Source of the DNA: Candidatus Limnocylindrales bacterium
GTDB lineage: Bacteria > Moduliflexota > Moduliflexia > Moduliflexales > JAUQPW01
NCBI GenBank assembly: GCA_035559535.1
Contig: DATMBG010000044.1
Location: 124,001-188,000, forward strand
Direction of reading: 5' to 3'
Length of the DNA stretch: 64,000 nt
Part shown: piece by piece, positions 15,132-22,914 of the stretch
How positions within the stretch are numbered: position 1 is the stretch's first letter
Layout of the letters: the number at the start of each line of letters is the position of its first letter
Notes under the pieces: generated by a model
The model's input: only the letters and a program-made list of their open reading frames with translations
The model's database searches: none
What the model was told of the DNA's origin: nothing
Translations under genes and position numbers: made by a program

Positions 15132-16496
15132 ATGCCGTATGACTTGTTACTTAAGAATGGAATCCTCACAACGGATTATGGGGTCTTTAAAGCCGACGTA
15201 GGAATAAAGGACGGGAAGATAGCTTTTCTAGGAAATCTGGATTCGCCCTTTCCAGGGGAAGTCCGGGAAACGATAGACCTTCAAGGTAAATACCTTTTCC
15301 CCGGTGTTGTAGACCCTCATTGCCATTTCGGTGAACCCGGCACAGCCGAGCGGGAAGATTTCGGTACAGGTACTCGAAGTGCCGCAGCAGGAGGGGTTAC
15401 GACTGTTATTGAAATGCCGCTTTGCTTTCCCCCCACAGATAACCCTGAGCACTTCTACCTCAAGCTAGCCCTGGCCCAGGAAAAAGCTGTGGTGGATTTT
15501 AGCTTGTGGGGAGGTCTGGTTCCGAATAATCAGGAAGAAATCCCAAAGCTTTTTGAATTGGGAGTTCAGGCCTTTAAAGCCTTCATGTGCTATACTTCTC
15601 ACTATCCTCAGGTCACAGATGGAGAGCTCCTGCAAGGGATGAAAATAATCGCCGATCTGGGCGGGTTAGTTGGTGTTCATGCCGAGAATGATGGAATTAT
15701 CAAATATTATACCCAACAGCTCAAAAAAGCCGGACGTACCGATGGTAAAGCCCATGCTGAAGCACGTCCTCCCATTGCAGAATATGAAGCCATCTCCCGG
15801 GCCATTCTTTTGGCTAAAGAGGCTGAAGTAAATCTGCACATTCTCCATATGGGAATTGCCAGTGGAGCTAAACTCATCCACGAAGCAAAACAATCGGGAA
15901 TTCCCGTAACTTTTGAAACCTGTCCCCATTATTTAACCCTGACGGAGGAGGATCTTCTTCGACTGGGGCCTTATGCCAAGTGCAATCCGCCTCTGAGGAG
16001 CCGGGAAAATGTAGACGCACTTTGGGAGTATGTTCTCAATGGGACCCTGGATATGATCGTCTCCGACCATGCTCCTTATACCATTGAAGATAAAAATAAG
16101 GGTTGGCAGGAAATCTTTGCAGCTCCCTCGGGTATTAACGGAATCCAGACTCTACTGCCTCTAATGATCAGTGAAGGCGTCCACAAACGCGGCTTGAACC
16201 TCGTTCACTTAGTCCGTCTCGTCTCGACCAATCCTGCCAGGCGGTTCAAATTGTATCCTAAAAAAGGAACCATCCGTATCGATTCAGATGCAGATCTGGT
16301 AGTTGTGGATCTGGATGCCCCATGGACGGTTAAAAAAGAAGATCTCTTCTATAAAAATCTCTGGAGCCCTTACGAAGGATGGACCCTCAAGGGAAAGGTT
16401 CTTACGACCTTCGTCCGTGGAAAAAAAGTCTTCGAGGAGGGGAAAATCCTTGCAGAACCCGGCTACGGTAAATGGATAGCCATGGGAAGCAGCTAA
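15132..16496 (+). CDS. allB: Allantoinase / hydantoinase-family cyclic amidohydrolase
   Basis: A 454-residue amidohydrolase. The binuclear metal site is complete: HxH in VVDPHCHFGEPG, the carboxylated lysine in FKAFMCYTSH, histidines in VGVHAEN and LHILHMG, and the aspartate in IVSDHAPY. Length and spacing fit allantoinase AllB, which opens allantoin; dihydropyrimidinase or hydantoinase are alternatives. It is cytoplasmic and hydrolyses a cyclic amide ring. No other purine-degradation gene is visible in the window. It is convergent with the next gene, with only 4 nt between stops. Confidence 0.82.
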   Translation: MPYDLLLKNGILTTDYGVFKADVGIKDGKIAFLGNLDSPFPGEVRETIDLQGKYLFPGVVDPHCHFGEPGTAEREDFGTGTRSAAAGGVTTVIEMPLCFPPTDNPEHFYLKLALAQEKAVVDFSLWGGLVPNNQEEIPKLFELGVQAFKAFMCYTSHYPQVTDGELLQGMKIIADLGGLVGVHAENDGIIKYYTQQLKKAGRTDGKAHAEARPPIAEYEAISRAILLAKEAEVNLHILHMGIASGAKLIHEAKQSGIPVTFETCPHYLTLTEEDLLRLGPYAKCNPPLRSRENVDALWEYVLNGTLDMIVSDHAPYTIEDKNKGWQEIFAAPSGINGIQTLLPLMISEGVHKRGLNLVHLVRLVSTNPARRFKLYPKKGTIRIDSDADLVVVDLDAPWTVKKEDLFYKNLWSPYEGWTLKGKVLTTFVRGKKVFEEGKILAEPGYGKWIAMGSS

Positions 16497-16500
16497 ACGC

Positions 16501-16899
16501 TCATTCTAGAAATCGTTCTTTCAATTCCGGGGTCGGAACCCGGCACGTTTCCGTTTTACCAAACCAGCTATAACGATTTCTGGCAATGAAGTCATAAACC
16601 GCATCACGAATAAACGGTGGAACTACAATAAAAATGTATAACAGGGGCCAGAGTCCCTGTAACCTCTTGGCTATTCGCAGAGCCGCTGCCGATCTGGTAT
16701 AAAACTTTTCCCCCTCTATAAGAATCAGGGTATCCAGGGCTGTTGGGGAAAGATTAAATTTTTTCAATAATCTTTGACCGGCTTCGGATTGTAAAGGCGC
16801 AAAGCGAATATGTTTTTCTGGATCTCGATCCATGACAAAGTTTACACTGGCATTGCAAAAATTGCAAACCCCGTCGAATAAAACGATGGCCTGGTCCAT
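16501..16899 (-). CDS. DCC-family (DUF393) thiol-disulfide oxidoreductase-like protein
   Basis: A 132-residue protein opening with IVLFDGVCNFCNASVNFVMDR, whose C-x-x-C pair (VCNFC) gives the DCC family its name, followed by IRFAPLQSEAGQRLL and a hydrophobic PLLYIFIVVPPFIRD segment. Predicted redox protein; partners unknown. I chose the ATG at 16899. An upstream TTG at 16929 would overlap the lipocalin-like gene, which ends at 16911. Confidence 0.85.
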   Translation of the reverse strand: MDQAIVLFDGVCNFCNASVNFVMDRDPEKHIRFAPLQSEAGQRLLKKFNLSPTALDTLILIEGEKFYTRSAAALRIAKRLQGLWPLLYIFIVVPPFIRDAVYDFIARNRYSWFGKTETCRVPTPELKERFLE

Positions 16900-16910
16900 A
16901 CCCTGTCTTT

Positions 16911-17453
16911 TTACTTTAAACGTTCCCAAACCAGGATCAGAATCTGCTGATCACCGGCTTGCTGGAAGGGAGGGGTTTTAAGTGTCAATCGATCTCCGGA
17001 AAACTCGAAGAATCGTTTCTGATCGGTGCCGATCCAATTGGGATACATACTGAGCTTCAAATGATGAACCACAAAACCTCCTTTTTCGTTAACTTCGTAA
17101 GTACCGCAGTAGGCAAAATACCCCTCGAAAGCTGACTTTATCTCTTCGGGAGTCCCCCCTAAAAAGTTATTGGAAGCAAACTTTGGGCGATTGGCACGGG
17201 TCAGTTGTACACACATGTGACCTTTCCCATCATACATGATCCAACCATCGGCATCGGGACCCATAGGATAGCTTACCTCTCCATTGGATTTTACCTGTTG
17301 GAAAGAAACCAGCTTCCAGGTCCCTGTAAATTGTTCCTCTGATTTTCCCAAAGACTTGGGGGAACCTGAAGAAGATTCCTGTTGGCCCAGGGCATAATTT
17401 GTAACCAAAATGAAACCCCCAATAAGAACCGCTATATGGAGATATTTCTTCAT
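16911..17453 (-). CDS. Secreted lipocalin-like domain protein
   Basis: A 180-residue protein with a signal peptide (first ~23 residues, cleaved near YALG-QQ). The body begins FTGTWKLVSFQQVKSNGEVSYPMGPDADG and contains WIMYDGKGHMCVQLTR, the pattern of the lipocalin-like (PF13924-type) domain. It is probably periplasmic and binds a small hydrophobic ligand; function unknown. A paralogue without signal peptide is encoded at 19256-19723, on the other side of an M20 hydrolase gene. Confidence 0.8.
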   Translation of the reverse strand: MKKYLHIAVLIGGFILVTNYALGQQESSSGSPKSLGKSEEQFTGTWKLVSFQQVKSNGEVSYPMGPDADGWIMYDGKGHMCVQLTRANRPKFASNNFLGGTPEEIKSAFEGYFAYCGTYEVNEKGGFVVHHLKLSMYPNWIGTDQKRFFEFSGDRLTLKTPPFQQAGDQQILILVWERLK

Positions 17454-17841
17454 AGACCTATCCCTGTCGTTACCCTCCGGGGAAACGCCTTCAATCCTCT
17501 ACCTGAAAGGAGGCTGAGGGAGTTCCTGAGGTCATATTCATCTATCTTTTTAACTCCAGGCCTTCATCCCCAGCCTCCCCCAGGCGCCAAGACAAGAAGG
17601 TTAGCCCCGGCGGGGCAACCTGTTTCCCAGGTCGCTCCTCTGGAACCTGAAAAAAATTCTGACTGACTGAAACCCCCGACTTGCGTCAGGGGCTACCCAC
17701 GGTTCGCCCCTGACGGGGCTTTTCAGCTTAACCTGGCGCATAGGGGGTGTAGGGGCGAAGGTAGAACAGTTATTCAATTTAACTCTCGGCTTTGGTTCAG
17801 CATAAATAACAGGAAGATTTTCGATTACAAAGTCCATAGGA
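17454..17841. other. Gene-free stretch with palindromic repeat
   Basis: About 390 nt. The only structure is an inverted repeat at 17684-17715 (CGTCAGGGGC / GCCCCTGACG) with outer C- and G-runs. Downstream of the M20 gene on the minus strand, it could act as a terminator, but the same kind of palindrome is a common intergenic repeat in several phyla. Confidence 0.45.
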
Positions 17842-19188
17842 TTATTCTACCACCAATTTCTTCACCATCTCGTATAACATCCGGGTGCCGAATCTTACAT
17901 TTTCTACTGAGATGCGCTCATCGTTTCCATGGAAGAGGGCCAGATCCTGGTCGGCAAGTTTAAAAGGTACGAATCCATAGCTGGGAATCCCCTTTTTTCG
18001 GAAGTAATGAGAATCGGTAAATCCGACCAGAAGGGGTCTGGTCACTACCGCTCCGGGATGGTATTCTTTGGCAATCTCCCGAATGACTCGGATGAGTTCT
18101 GAATCGGCCGGAGAGGCACTGGTTGGGGTAAAAGCCAGAATAGGTTCAATGTTGATGGAGTCATCTTTAATAACCTTCCGAATCTCTTCCAGAAAGGCTA
18201 CAGGATCCTCGCCGGGGAGGAGTCGGACATCAATCTGAGCGGAAGCTTCCGGTGGAATAACATTGATTTTGTTCGAGCCTTCCAACATGGTTACTGAAAT
18301 AGTATTCCGAATTTCAGCGTTTGAACGGAGGTTCCTGGTAAACTGGGCGACAAAAGCGGGATCCTGGAGGGCCGATTTCAAATCCTTTAACTTTTCTCGA
18401 AAAGGCCCGGGTGCAAAATCGGCAAGATCGGCATAAAAACTCTGAACATCCGGGACTACCTTAATAGGGGTTTGATATTCGAGGAGTCTATGGAGCGCCT
18501 CGATTAATTTATTTACCGATGAATCGGCTCTGGGCATTGACCCATGACCAGGGGTACCTGTAGCCGTCAATCTTAACCAGAAGGGGGTTTTTTCAGAGAC
18601 TGCTATACCATAATGTTCAACTTTTCCATCCCTCACGTAGATCCATCCAAACTCGTTCAATACAACCCCTGCATCCCGGATAAGGTCGAAGTGTTGATCA
18701 ATCATGTAACCGACACCGTAGCGACCTCCGGCTTCTTCATCGGCTGTTCCCAAGAAGATAACGTCTCCTTTCAAAGGAATCTCCTGGCGTTTTAGAATCA
18801 AGACGGTCATGAGTTCTAGAATTCCCATTCCCTTCATGTCGATGGCTCCCCGTCCCCAAATATAGCCATCCTGGATCACGCCACTGAAAGGTTCCATGGA
18901 CCAGAACCGCCGATCTGCCGGAACGACGTCCATATGATTCAACAAAATGATCGGTTTCTTCGAGCCATTTCCTTTAAGACGAACATAGATGTTTCCTCGT
19001 CCAGGTGCCGACTCAAAGATCTGGCTTTCGATTCCTTCCCGATCAAAAATAGATTTGAAAAATTGGGCGGCCAGAATCTCGTTTCCAGGTGGATTGGTCG
19101 TGTCAATTTGAAGATACTGGCTTAGAAGAGAAATGGCTTCTTCTTCCAACGCTTTCCAATCTGGACTGCCTTCTTGGTACTTTACCAT
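17842..19188 (-). CDS. M20-family metallopeptidase / deacylase
   Basis: A 448-residue protein of the M20 (ArgE/DapE/carboxypeptidase) family. Metal-site motifs are in order: ILLNHMDVVPAD (His, Asp), WGRGAIDMKG (bridging Asp) and GTADEEAGGRYG (catalytic Glu pair), then a dimerisation domain starting ATGTPGHGSMPRADSSVN, and the final LALFHGNDERISVENV His. It hydrolyses an amide bond of a peptide or N-acyl amino acid; the substrate is not clear. No signal peptide. An AGGAGG-like site precedes the ATG at 19188. Confidence 0.9.
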   Translation of the reverse strand: MVKYQEGSPDWKALEEEAISLLSQYLQIDTTNPPGNEILAAQFFKSIFDREGIESQIFESAPGRGNIYVRLKGNGSKKPIILLNHMDVVPADRRFWSMEPFSGVIQDGYIWGRGAIDMKGMGILELMTVLILKRQEIPLKGDVIFLGTADEEAGGRYGVGYMIDQHFDLIRDAGVVLNEFGWIYVRDGKVEHYGIAVSEKTPFWLRLTATGTPGHGSMPRADSSVNKLIEALHRLLEYQTPIKVVPDVQSFYADLADFAPGPFREKLKDLKSALQDPAFVAQFTRNLRSNAEIRNTISVTMLEGSNKINVIPPEASAQIDVRLLPGEDPVAFLEEIRKVIKDDSINIEPILAFTPTSASPADSELIRVIREIAKEYHPGAVVTRPLLVGFTDSHYFRKKGIPSYGFVPFKLADQDLALFHGNDERISVENVRFGTRMLYEMVKKLVVE

Positions 19189-19255
19189 AGGACCTCCTTC
19201 TCTATTATAAACCCTTCTATCGGTTTCCAGAAGTACTTCCCTTGTTTATCGGCGG

Positions 19256-19723
19256 TTATTTCCAACGCTCCCAAATTAAACGCGAACTTACCGTATCACC
19301 GGTCATGGGAAAGGTCAGGATTAACCGATCCTCAGAAACCTGGAAAAACCGTTTTCGAACGGTATTTACCCAGTTCGGAACCAGACTACCTTCCAGATAG
19401 TGTGTTACACTTCCCTCCTCCTCGTTAACCGTATAAGTACCCCAATAAGCAAGATATCCCTCAAATGCCGCTATTTTTTCTTCTGAAGTGGCTGCCAAAG
19501 GATCATTTGAGGTAAACTTCCGAAGATCGGTACGCATCAATTGTACCGACATGTGGCCCCTTCCATCATAACTGATATAACCCTTAACTTCTCGTCCCAT
19601 GGGATAAACCGGGGTTCCATCTGCTCGCTGTTCCTCAAAAGAAACCAATCTCCACGTACCTGCAATAGGATCTCGAGTTTTTATATCTGAATTCACACTC
19701 AGTCGATAAAAGAAGAAACACAT
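19256..19723 (-). CDS. Lipocalin-like domain protein, cytoplasmic paralogue
   Basis: About 155 residues with the same pattern as the gene at 16911: IAGTWRLVSFEEQRADGTPVYPMG and YISYDGRGHMSVQLMRTD. I chose the ATG at 19723, which follows a purine-rich stretch (GGGGGGAAGAAGG). The open frame continues to 19825, but those 34 extra codons are translated repeat B sequence and are unlikely to be native. There is no signal peptide, unlike its paralogue. Function unknown. Confidence 0.75.
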   Translation of the reverse strand: MCFFFYRLSVNSDIKTRDPIAGTWRLVSFEEQRADGTPVYPMGREVKGYISYDGRGHMSVQLMRTDLRKFTSNDPLAATSEEKIAAFEGYLAYWGTYTVNEEEGSVTHYLEGSLVPNWVNTVRKRFFQVSEDRLILTFPMTGDTVSSRLIWERWK

Positions 19724-19795
19724 CCTTCTTCCCCCCAGGAGGGATTTACGGGATATCCCTCCTGCTGCCCCCTGGAGGGGAAGGTAAGGGTAACT

Positions 19796-19857
19796 CTCTC
19801 TCCTCACCCCCGGCCCCTCTCCCACGCTGAGGAGAGGGGCCGGGGGTGAGGAGAGAG
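19796..19857. repeat. Repeat family B core, copy 3: perfect 27-bp hairpin
   Basis: Arms at 19796-19822 and 19831-19857 are perfectly complementary around an 8-nt loop. The core (CACCCCCGGCCCCTCTCC and its inverse) is shared with 3980-4040 and 28480-28550. It lies just upstream of the lipocalin-like gene and extends its open frame. Confidence 0.7.
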
Positions 19858-19973
19858 AACTCTACTCAAACCGATACAAATACCTCTTTTCTTATACTAT
19901 GTGACTCCGACCCTGTCAAGGAGGATTTAGGACTCAGGTAACAGTCCAGCAGTACCGTTTTCTACGGGTTAAA

Positions 19974-20005
19974 ACAAATAAGGGCACGCGGTTGCGTGCC
20001 CTTAG
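19974..20005 (-). terminator. Rho-independent terminator of the secreted basic protein gene
   Basis: The stem AAGGGCACGC / GCGTGCCCTT with a 4-nt loop is followed, on the minus strand, by TTTGTTTT. It lies 41 nt past the stop of the gene ending at 20046. Confidence 0.75.
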
Positions 20006-20045
20006 ACCCGGCTTTATAGGTTGCAGAAGGATTCTTTGTATTTTC

Positions 20046-20549
20046 TTACGCCTTCTTCATACTGGTAGCTTTTTTCGAGCTGGTAGACTTTTTTGAACCG
20101 GTGGTGCGGCGGATTTTTACCGTTTGGGCAACCTTGGAGCCACCTTCCTCTTTATACCAGACGGTTACCTGTTCGCCTGCCTTAAGGTCCGCAGTGCTAC
20201 CCCCTCTTACTTTGGTCTTGTCAGTAAGGGTAATAGAGATAGGTTCCGGAGTCGTAGCACTTTTGCCCTTCGCCGGCGTTAGGGTAAGGGTATTCCCAGA
20301 AACCTCTTTAACAGTTCCATAGACCTTTTCAAGACCTGTAGATTTTTTCTTTTGACGGGGAGTTGTAGCTTTCTCACCGGTTGCAGTTCCAGACTTCATC
20401 TCAGGCTGTTGACCGGGCTGTGCAGATGGCTGGCTCGTCTGACCCGCCGGATTACTACTCTGGCTACTCGGTTGTTGAGCATAACTTATCCCTATCCAGG
20501 TTACGGTTACAACTAAAACTAATGTTAAGATCCCTAATTTCCTGATCAT
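20046..20549 (-). CDS. Secreted basic OB-like protein (167 aa)
   Basis: The signal peptide (first ~24 residues, ending SYAQQ) is followed by a disordered Ser/Pro/Gln stretch and a small beta domain with VYGTVKEVSGNTLTLTPAKG and LTDKTKVRG, resembling DUF5666-type OB folds. The C-terminus is a Lys/Ser/Thr tail (KKSTSSKKATSMKKA). It is probably periplasmic; function unknown. An AGGAGG box precedes the ATG, and a strong terminator follows the gene, so it is likely transcribed alone. Confidence 0.8.
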   Translation of the reverse strand: MIRKLGILTLVLVVTVTWIGISYAQQPSSQSSNPAGQTSQPSAQPGQQPEMKSGTATGEKATTPRQKKKSTGLEKVYGTVKEVSGNTLTLTPAKGKSATTPEPISITLTDKTKVRGGSTADLKAGEQVTVWYKEEGGSKVAQTVKIRRTTGSKKSTSSKKATSMKKA

Positions 20550-20932
20550 TTTTTCCTCCTAAATGGCTTCAGATAAAAAATCACGTGATGTGATCTTTTC
20601 TCCAAAGATGTTGGTCTCCTGTGATTGTTTTACACCAATTCCTTATAGGAACCTGCCGTCAGAAATTTCCTTCCTCTGAAGGCTGGTTTCAGAATGGAAT
20701 TGGTATCAGAAATACGCTTCAGATTAAGAAATCTAGGTATGTTAGATTTCCTACCGGATTTAAAAGCTAGTTTTGTGCCAGCCCCCATAAAGCAACAAAT
20801 TATTTATAAGCTATTATAAATTAAAAGCTTATTGTAAAGGTTAAAACTATCAGTAGGGTAAATTCCTCCTATAAACCTCTAAATCTCCAGGCTAACAGAT
20901 AGATTCCCAAAAGGTTTACCAATAAAACCTGA

Positions 20933-21121
20933 TCAGTTTGGCCGAAGAAGGTCATGGCTTAAATAAGGTATGGAAACCTTAAAAGAGGTATAACGTCCCT
21001 CTAAAATAAACCTCCCATCTGGTGAAGAAAGTGTCTTCAAAATTTGTTGATTTATCGTTGAATTCTCAGATTTATCGTAGTAAACTTTCCAACAGGGTTT
21101 CTTATTTAATCGGATAGCCAT
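20933..21121 (-). CDS. Doubtful small ORF (62 aa)
   Basis: It encodes MAIRLNKKPCWKVYYDKSEN and a Ser/Leu-rich remainder. No family recognised. The ATG has no convincing ribosome site and the frame is short, so this may be chance. I list it because the surrounding 800 nt have no other gene and the composition is not repeat-derived. Confidence 0.25.
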   Translation of the reverse strand: MAIRLNKKPCWKVYYDKSENSTINQQILKTLSSPDGRFILEGRYTSFKVSIPYLSHDLLRPN

Positions 21122-21154
21122 TTCAGATGGAAAGCTGTAAATCCCTTTCCTAGG

Positions 21155-21193
21155 CCCTTCGACTTTGCTCAGGACAGGCCTGTCGAAGCAGGG
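21155..21193. repeat. Palindromic intergenic repeat (CCTTCGAC / GTCGAAG with GACAGGCCTGTC centre)
   Basis: The outer arms CCTTCGAC and GTCGAAGCAGG flank GACAGGCCTGTC, itself a perfect palindrome. Very similar sequences are common dispersed repeats in several bacterial phyla. Confidence 0.6.
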
Positions 21194-21392
21194 AGGGTAT
21201 TTACCCTTGGCTAGGCTTTAGATAAAGAGGGAGGAGCCATCTGCCTAAGCCGATGATCAAAGTTTTTTATTTTCCAGGCTATAAGCAGATTACTCCAGTG
21301 GGGGTAAACCCCGAGACTTATCTACAATCGATTAAATAAGTATTCATATTGGACATACCCCGTGGAATTATTTAACCAGGAGGCGTACTGTT

Positions 21393-22775
21393 ATGAGGAA
21401 TCAAAACTTATTACAATTACTAGCGGCCCGTGCCGAATCTGGCAATCCACTCCGGGTTGGACTTATTGGGGCCGGTAAATTTGGGACCATGTTTTTGAGT
21501 CAAGCCCTTCGCGTGAAGGGCCTGCATGTATTAGGTATTGCCGATTTATCGGTAGAACGTATTCGCAATGCCTTACTTCGTGCAGGCTGGCCCCCAGAGC
21601 AATTTACAGCTAGTAGTTTCGTTGAAGCGTTCAAAACGGGTAAGACCTATTTAACCGATAATAGTGAAAAGCTCATTCAGGCTGAAGGGTTAGAGGTTTT
21701 GGTTGAAGCAACGGGGATTCCCACTGTTGGGATAAGGCATGCCCTTAAGGCCTTTGAAAATGGCCGCCATGTGGTCATGGTCAATGTAGAAGCCGATGTA
21801 TTGGCAGGACCTCTGTTGGCCGAGCGTGCAGCTACAGCAGGCGTTGTTTATAGTCTGGCTTATGGAGATCAGCCCGCCTTGATTTGTGAGTTGGTGGAAT
21901 GGGCACGGGCTTGTGGCTTTGAAGTTATCTGTGCAGGTAAAGGAACTAAATATCTTCCACTTTACCATACTTCGACCCCGGATACAGTGTGGGAGTATTT
22001 TGGCATCAAGCGGGAAAGGGCTCTGGAGGATAATCTCAATCCACGTATGTTCAATTCCTTCCTGGACGGAACCAAATCAGCTATTGAAATGGCAGCTGTG
22101 GCCAATGCGACCGGGTTGATTCCCCAACCGGAAGGTCTGAACTTCCCACCTTGTGGAGTAGATGATTTAGCCCATGTATGTCGCCCTCGAAGTGAAGGAG
22201 GTCAACTCAGTCATCCTGGTACGGTAGAAGTGGTCTCCAGCCTGGAGCGAGACGGGCGACCTGTCTTTCGGGACTTACGATGGGGAGTTTATGTGACTTT
22301 TGCGGCCCCCAACGACTATGTTAAACGTTGTTTTGTCGATTATGGCTTAAAGGTCGATTCCACAGGACGTTATGCGGCCATGTATAAGCCCTTCCATCTC
22401 ATTGGATTGGAAGTCCCGATCAGTGTTCTGAGAGTAGGCTTACGTAGGGAAGCGACAGGTACTGCGACGGGATTCCGAGGAGATGTTGCAGCCATTGCCA
22501 AACGGGATCTGGCCGTCGGGGAGATCCTGGATGGAGAAGGGGGTTATTGCATCTATGGTCGATTGATGCCGGCCACTCAGGCTCTGAAATCAGGTACCCT
22601 TCCCATAGGTCTGGCCCACCACCTAAAACTCAAAAATAAGGTAGCCGCAGGCCAACCGGTTCGCTGGTCGGATGTGGAATACGATGAAACCGACCTGGCA
22701 GTGCGAATTCGGCGGGAAATGGAACAGAGATTTGGTAGCCAAAAACCCGATACGCCACTACGAGAGGCTCTTTGA
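21393..22775 (+). CDS. NAD(P)-binding oxidoreductase with C-terminal SAF domain
   Basis: A 460-residue protein. The Rossmann motif VGLIGAGKFGTMFL lies at residues 22-35, and VEATGIPTVGIRHALKA follows, as in homoserine-dehydrogenase-like and Gfo/Idh-like enzymes. From about residue 370, IAKRDLAVGEILDGEGGYCIYG has the look of an SAF (FlgA/antifreeze-like) domain. Such fused proteins are widespread and often annotated only as SAF-domain oxidoreductases acting on sugar-acid-like substrates. No transport or kinase genes nearby give the substrate. An AGGAGG site precedes the ATG. Confidence 0.82.
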   Translation: MRNQNLLQLLAARAESGNPLRVGLIGAGKFGTMFLSQALRVKGLHVLGIADLSVERIRNALLRAGWPPEQFTASSFVEAFKTGKTYLTDNSEKLIQAEGLEVLVEATGIPTVGIRHALKAFENGRHVVMVNVEADVLAGPLLAERAATAGVVYSLAYGDQPALICELVEWARACGFEVICAGKGTKYLPLYHTSTPDTVWEYFGIKRERALEDNLNPRMFNSFLDGTKSAIEMAAVANATGLIPQPEGLNFPPCGVDDLAHVCRPRSEGGQLSHPGTVEVVSSLERDGRPVFRDLRWGVYVTFAAPNDYVKRCFVDYGLKVDSTGRYAAMYKPFHLIGLEVPISVLRVGLRREATGTATGFRGDVAAIAKRDLAVGEILDGEGGYCIYGRLMPATQALKSGTLPIGLAHHLKLKNKVAAGQPVRWSDVEYDETDLAVRIRREMEQRFGSQKPDTPLREAL

Positions 22776-22822
22776 TAAAGCTCAAAAATCCCCTGAACTT
22801 ATCAAAGGAGGATAAACCCTTT

Positions 22823-22862
22823 CATGAAGCAATCTCGGCTCGTTTCAAGGGATTGCTTCATG
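22823..22862. terminator. Bidirectional terminator-like inverted repeat
   Basis: Perfect 12-bp arms CATGAAGCAATC and GATTGCTTCATG with a 16-nt loop lie between two convergent genes. No long T-tract, so termination strength is uncertain. Confidence 0.5.
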
Positions 22863-22914
22863 TGTAGATGGGTCTTCGCAAGATTTATATTCAGGATCCA
22901 GACAATTCCATAGA

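Larger units (their letters stand above)
19724..20045. other. Gene-free stretch holding repeat B copy 3 and a terminator
   Basis: About 320 nt between two minus-strand genes. Apart from the hairpin at 19796-19857 and the terminator at 19980-20005 I see nothing else. Confidence 0.6.
20550..21392. other. Mostly non-coding stretch with short inverted repeats
   Basis: About 840 nt between divergent genes. It contains a 9-bp inverted repeat ACCAATTCC / GGAATTGGT (20634-20642 and 20696-20704) and the palindrome at 21155-21193. One weak frame (20933-21121) is listed separately. Confidence 0.5.
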
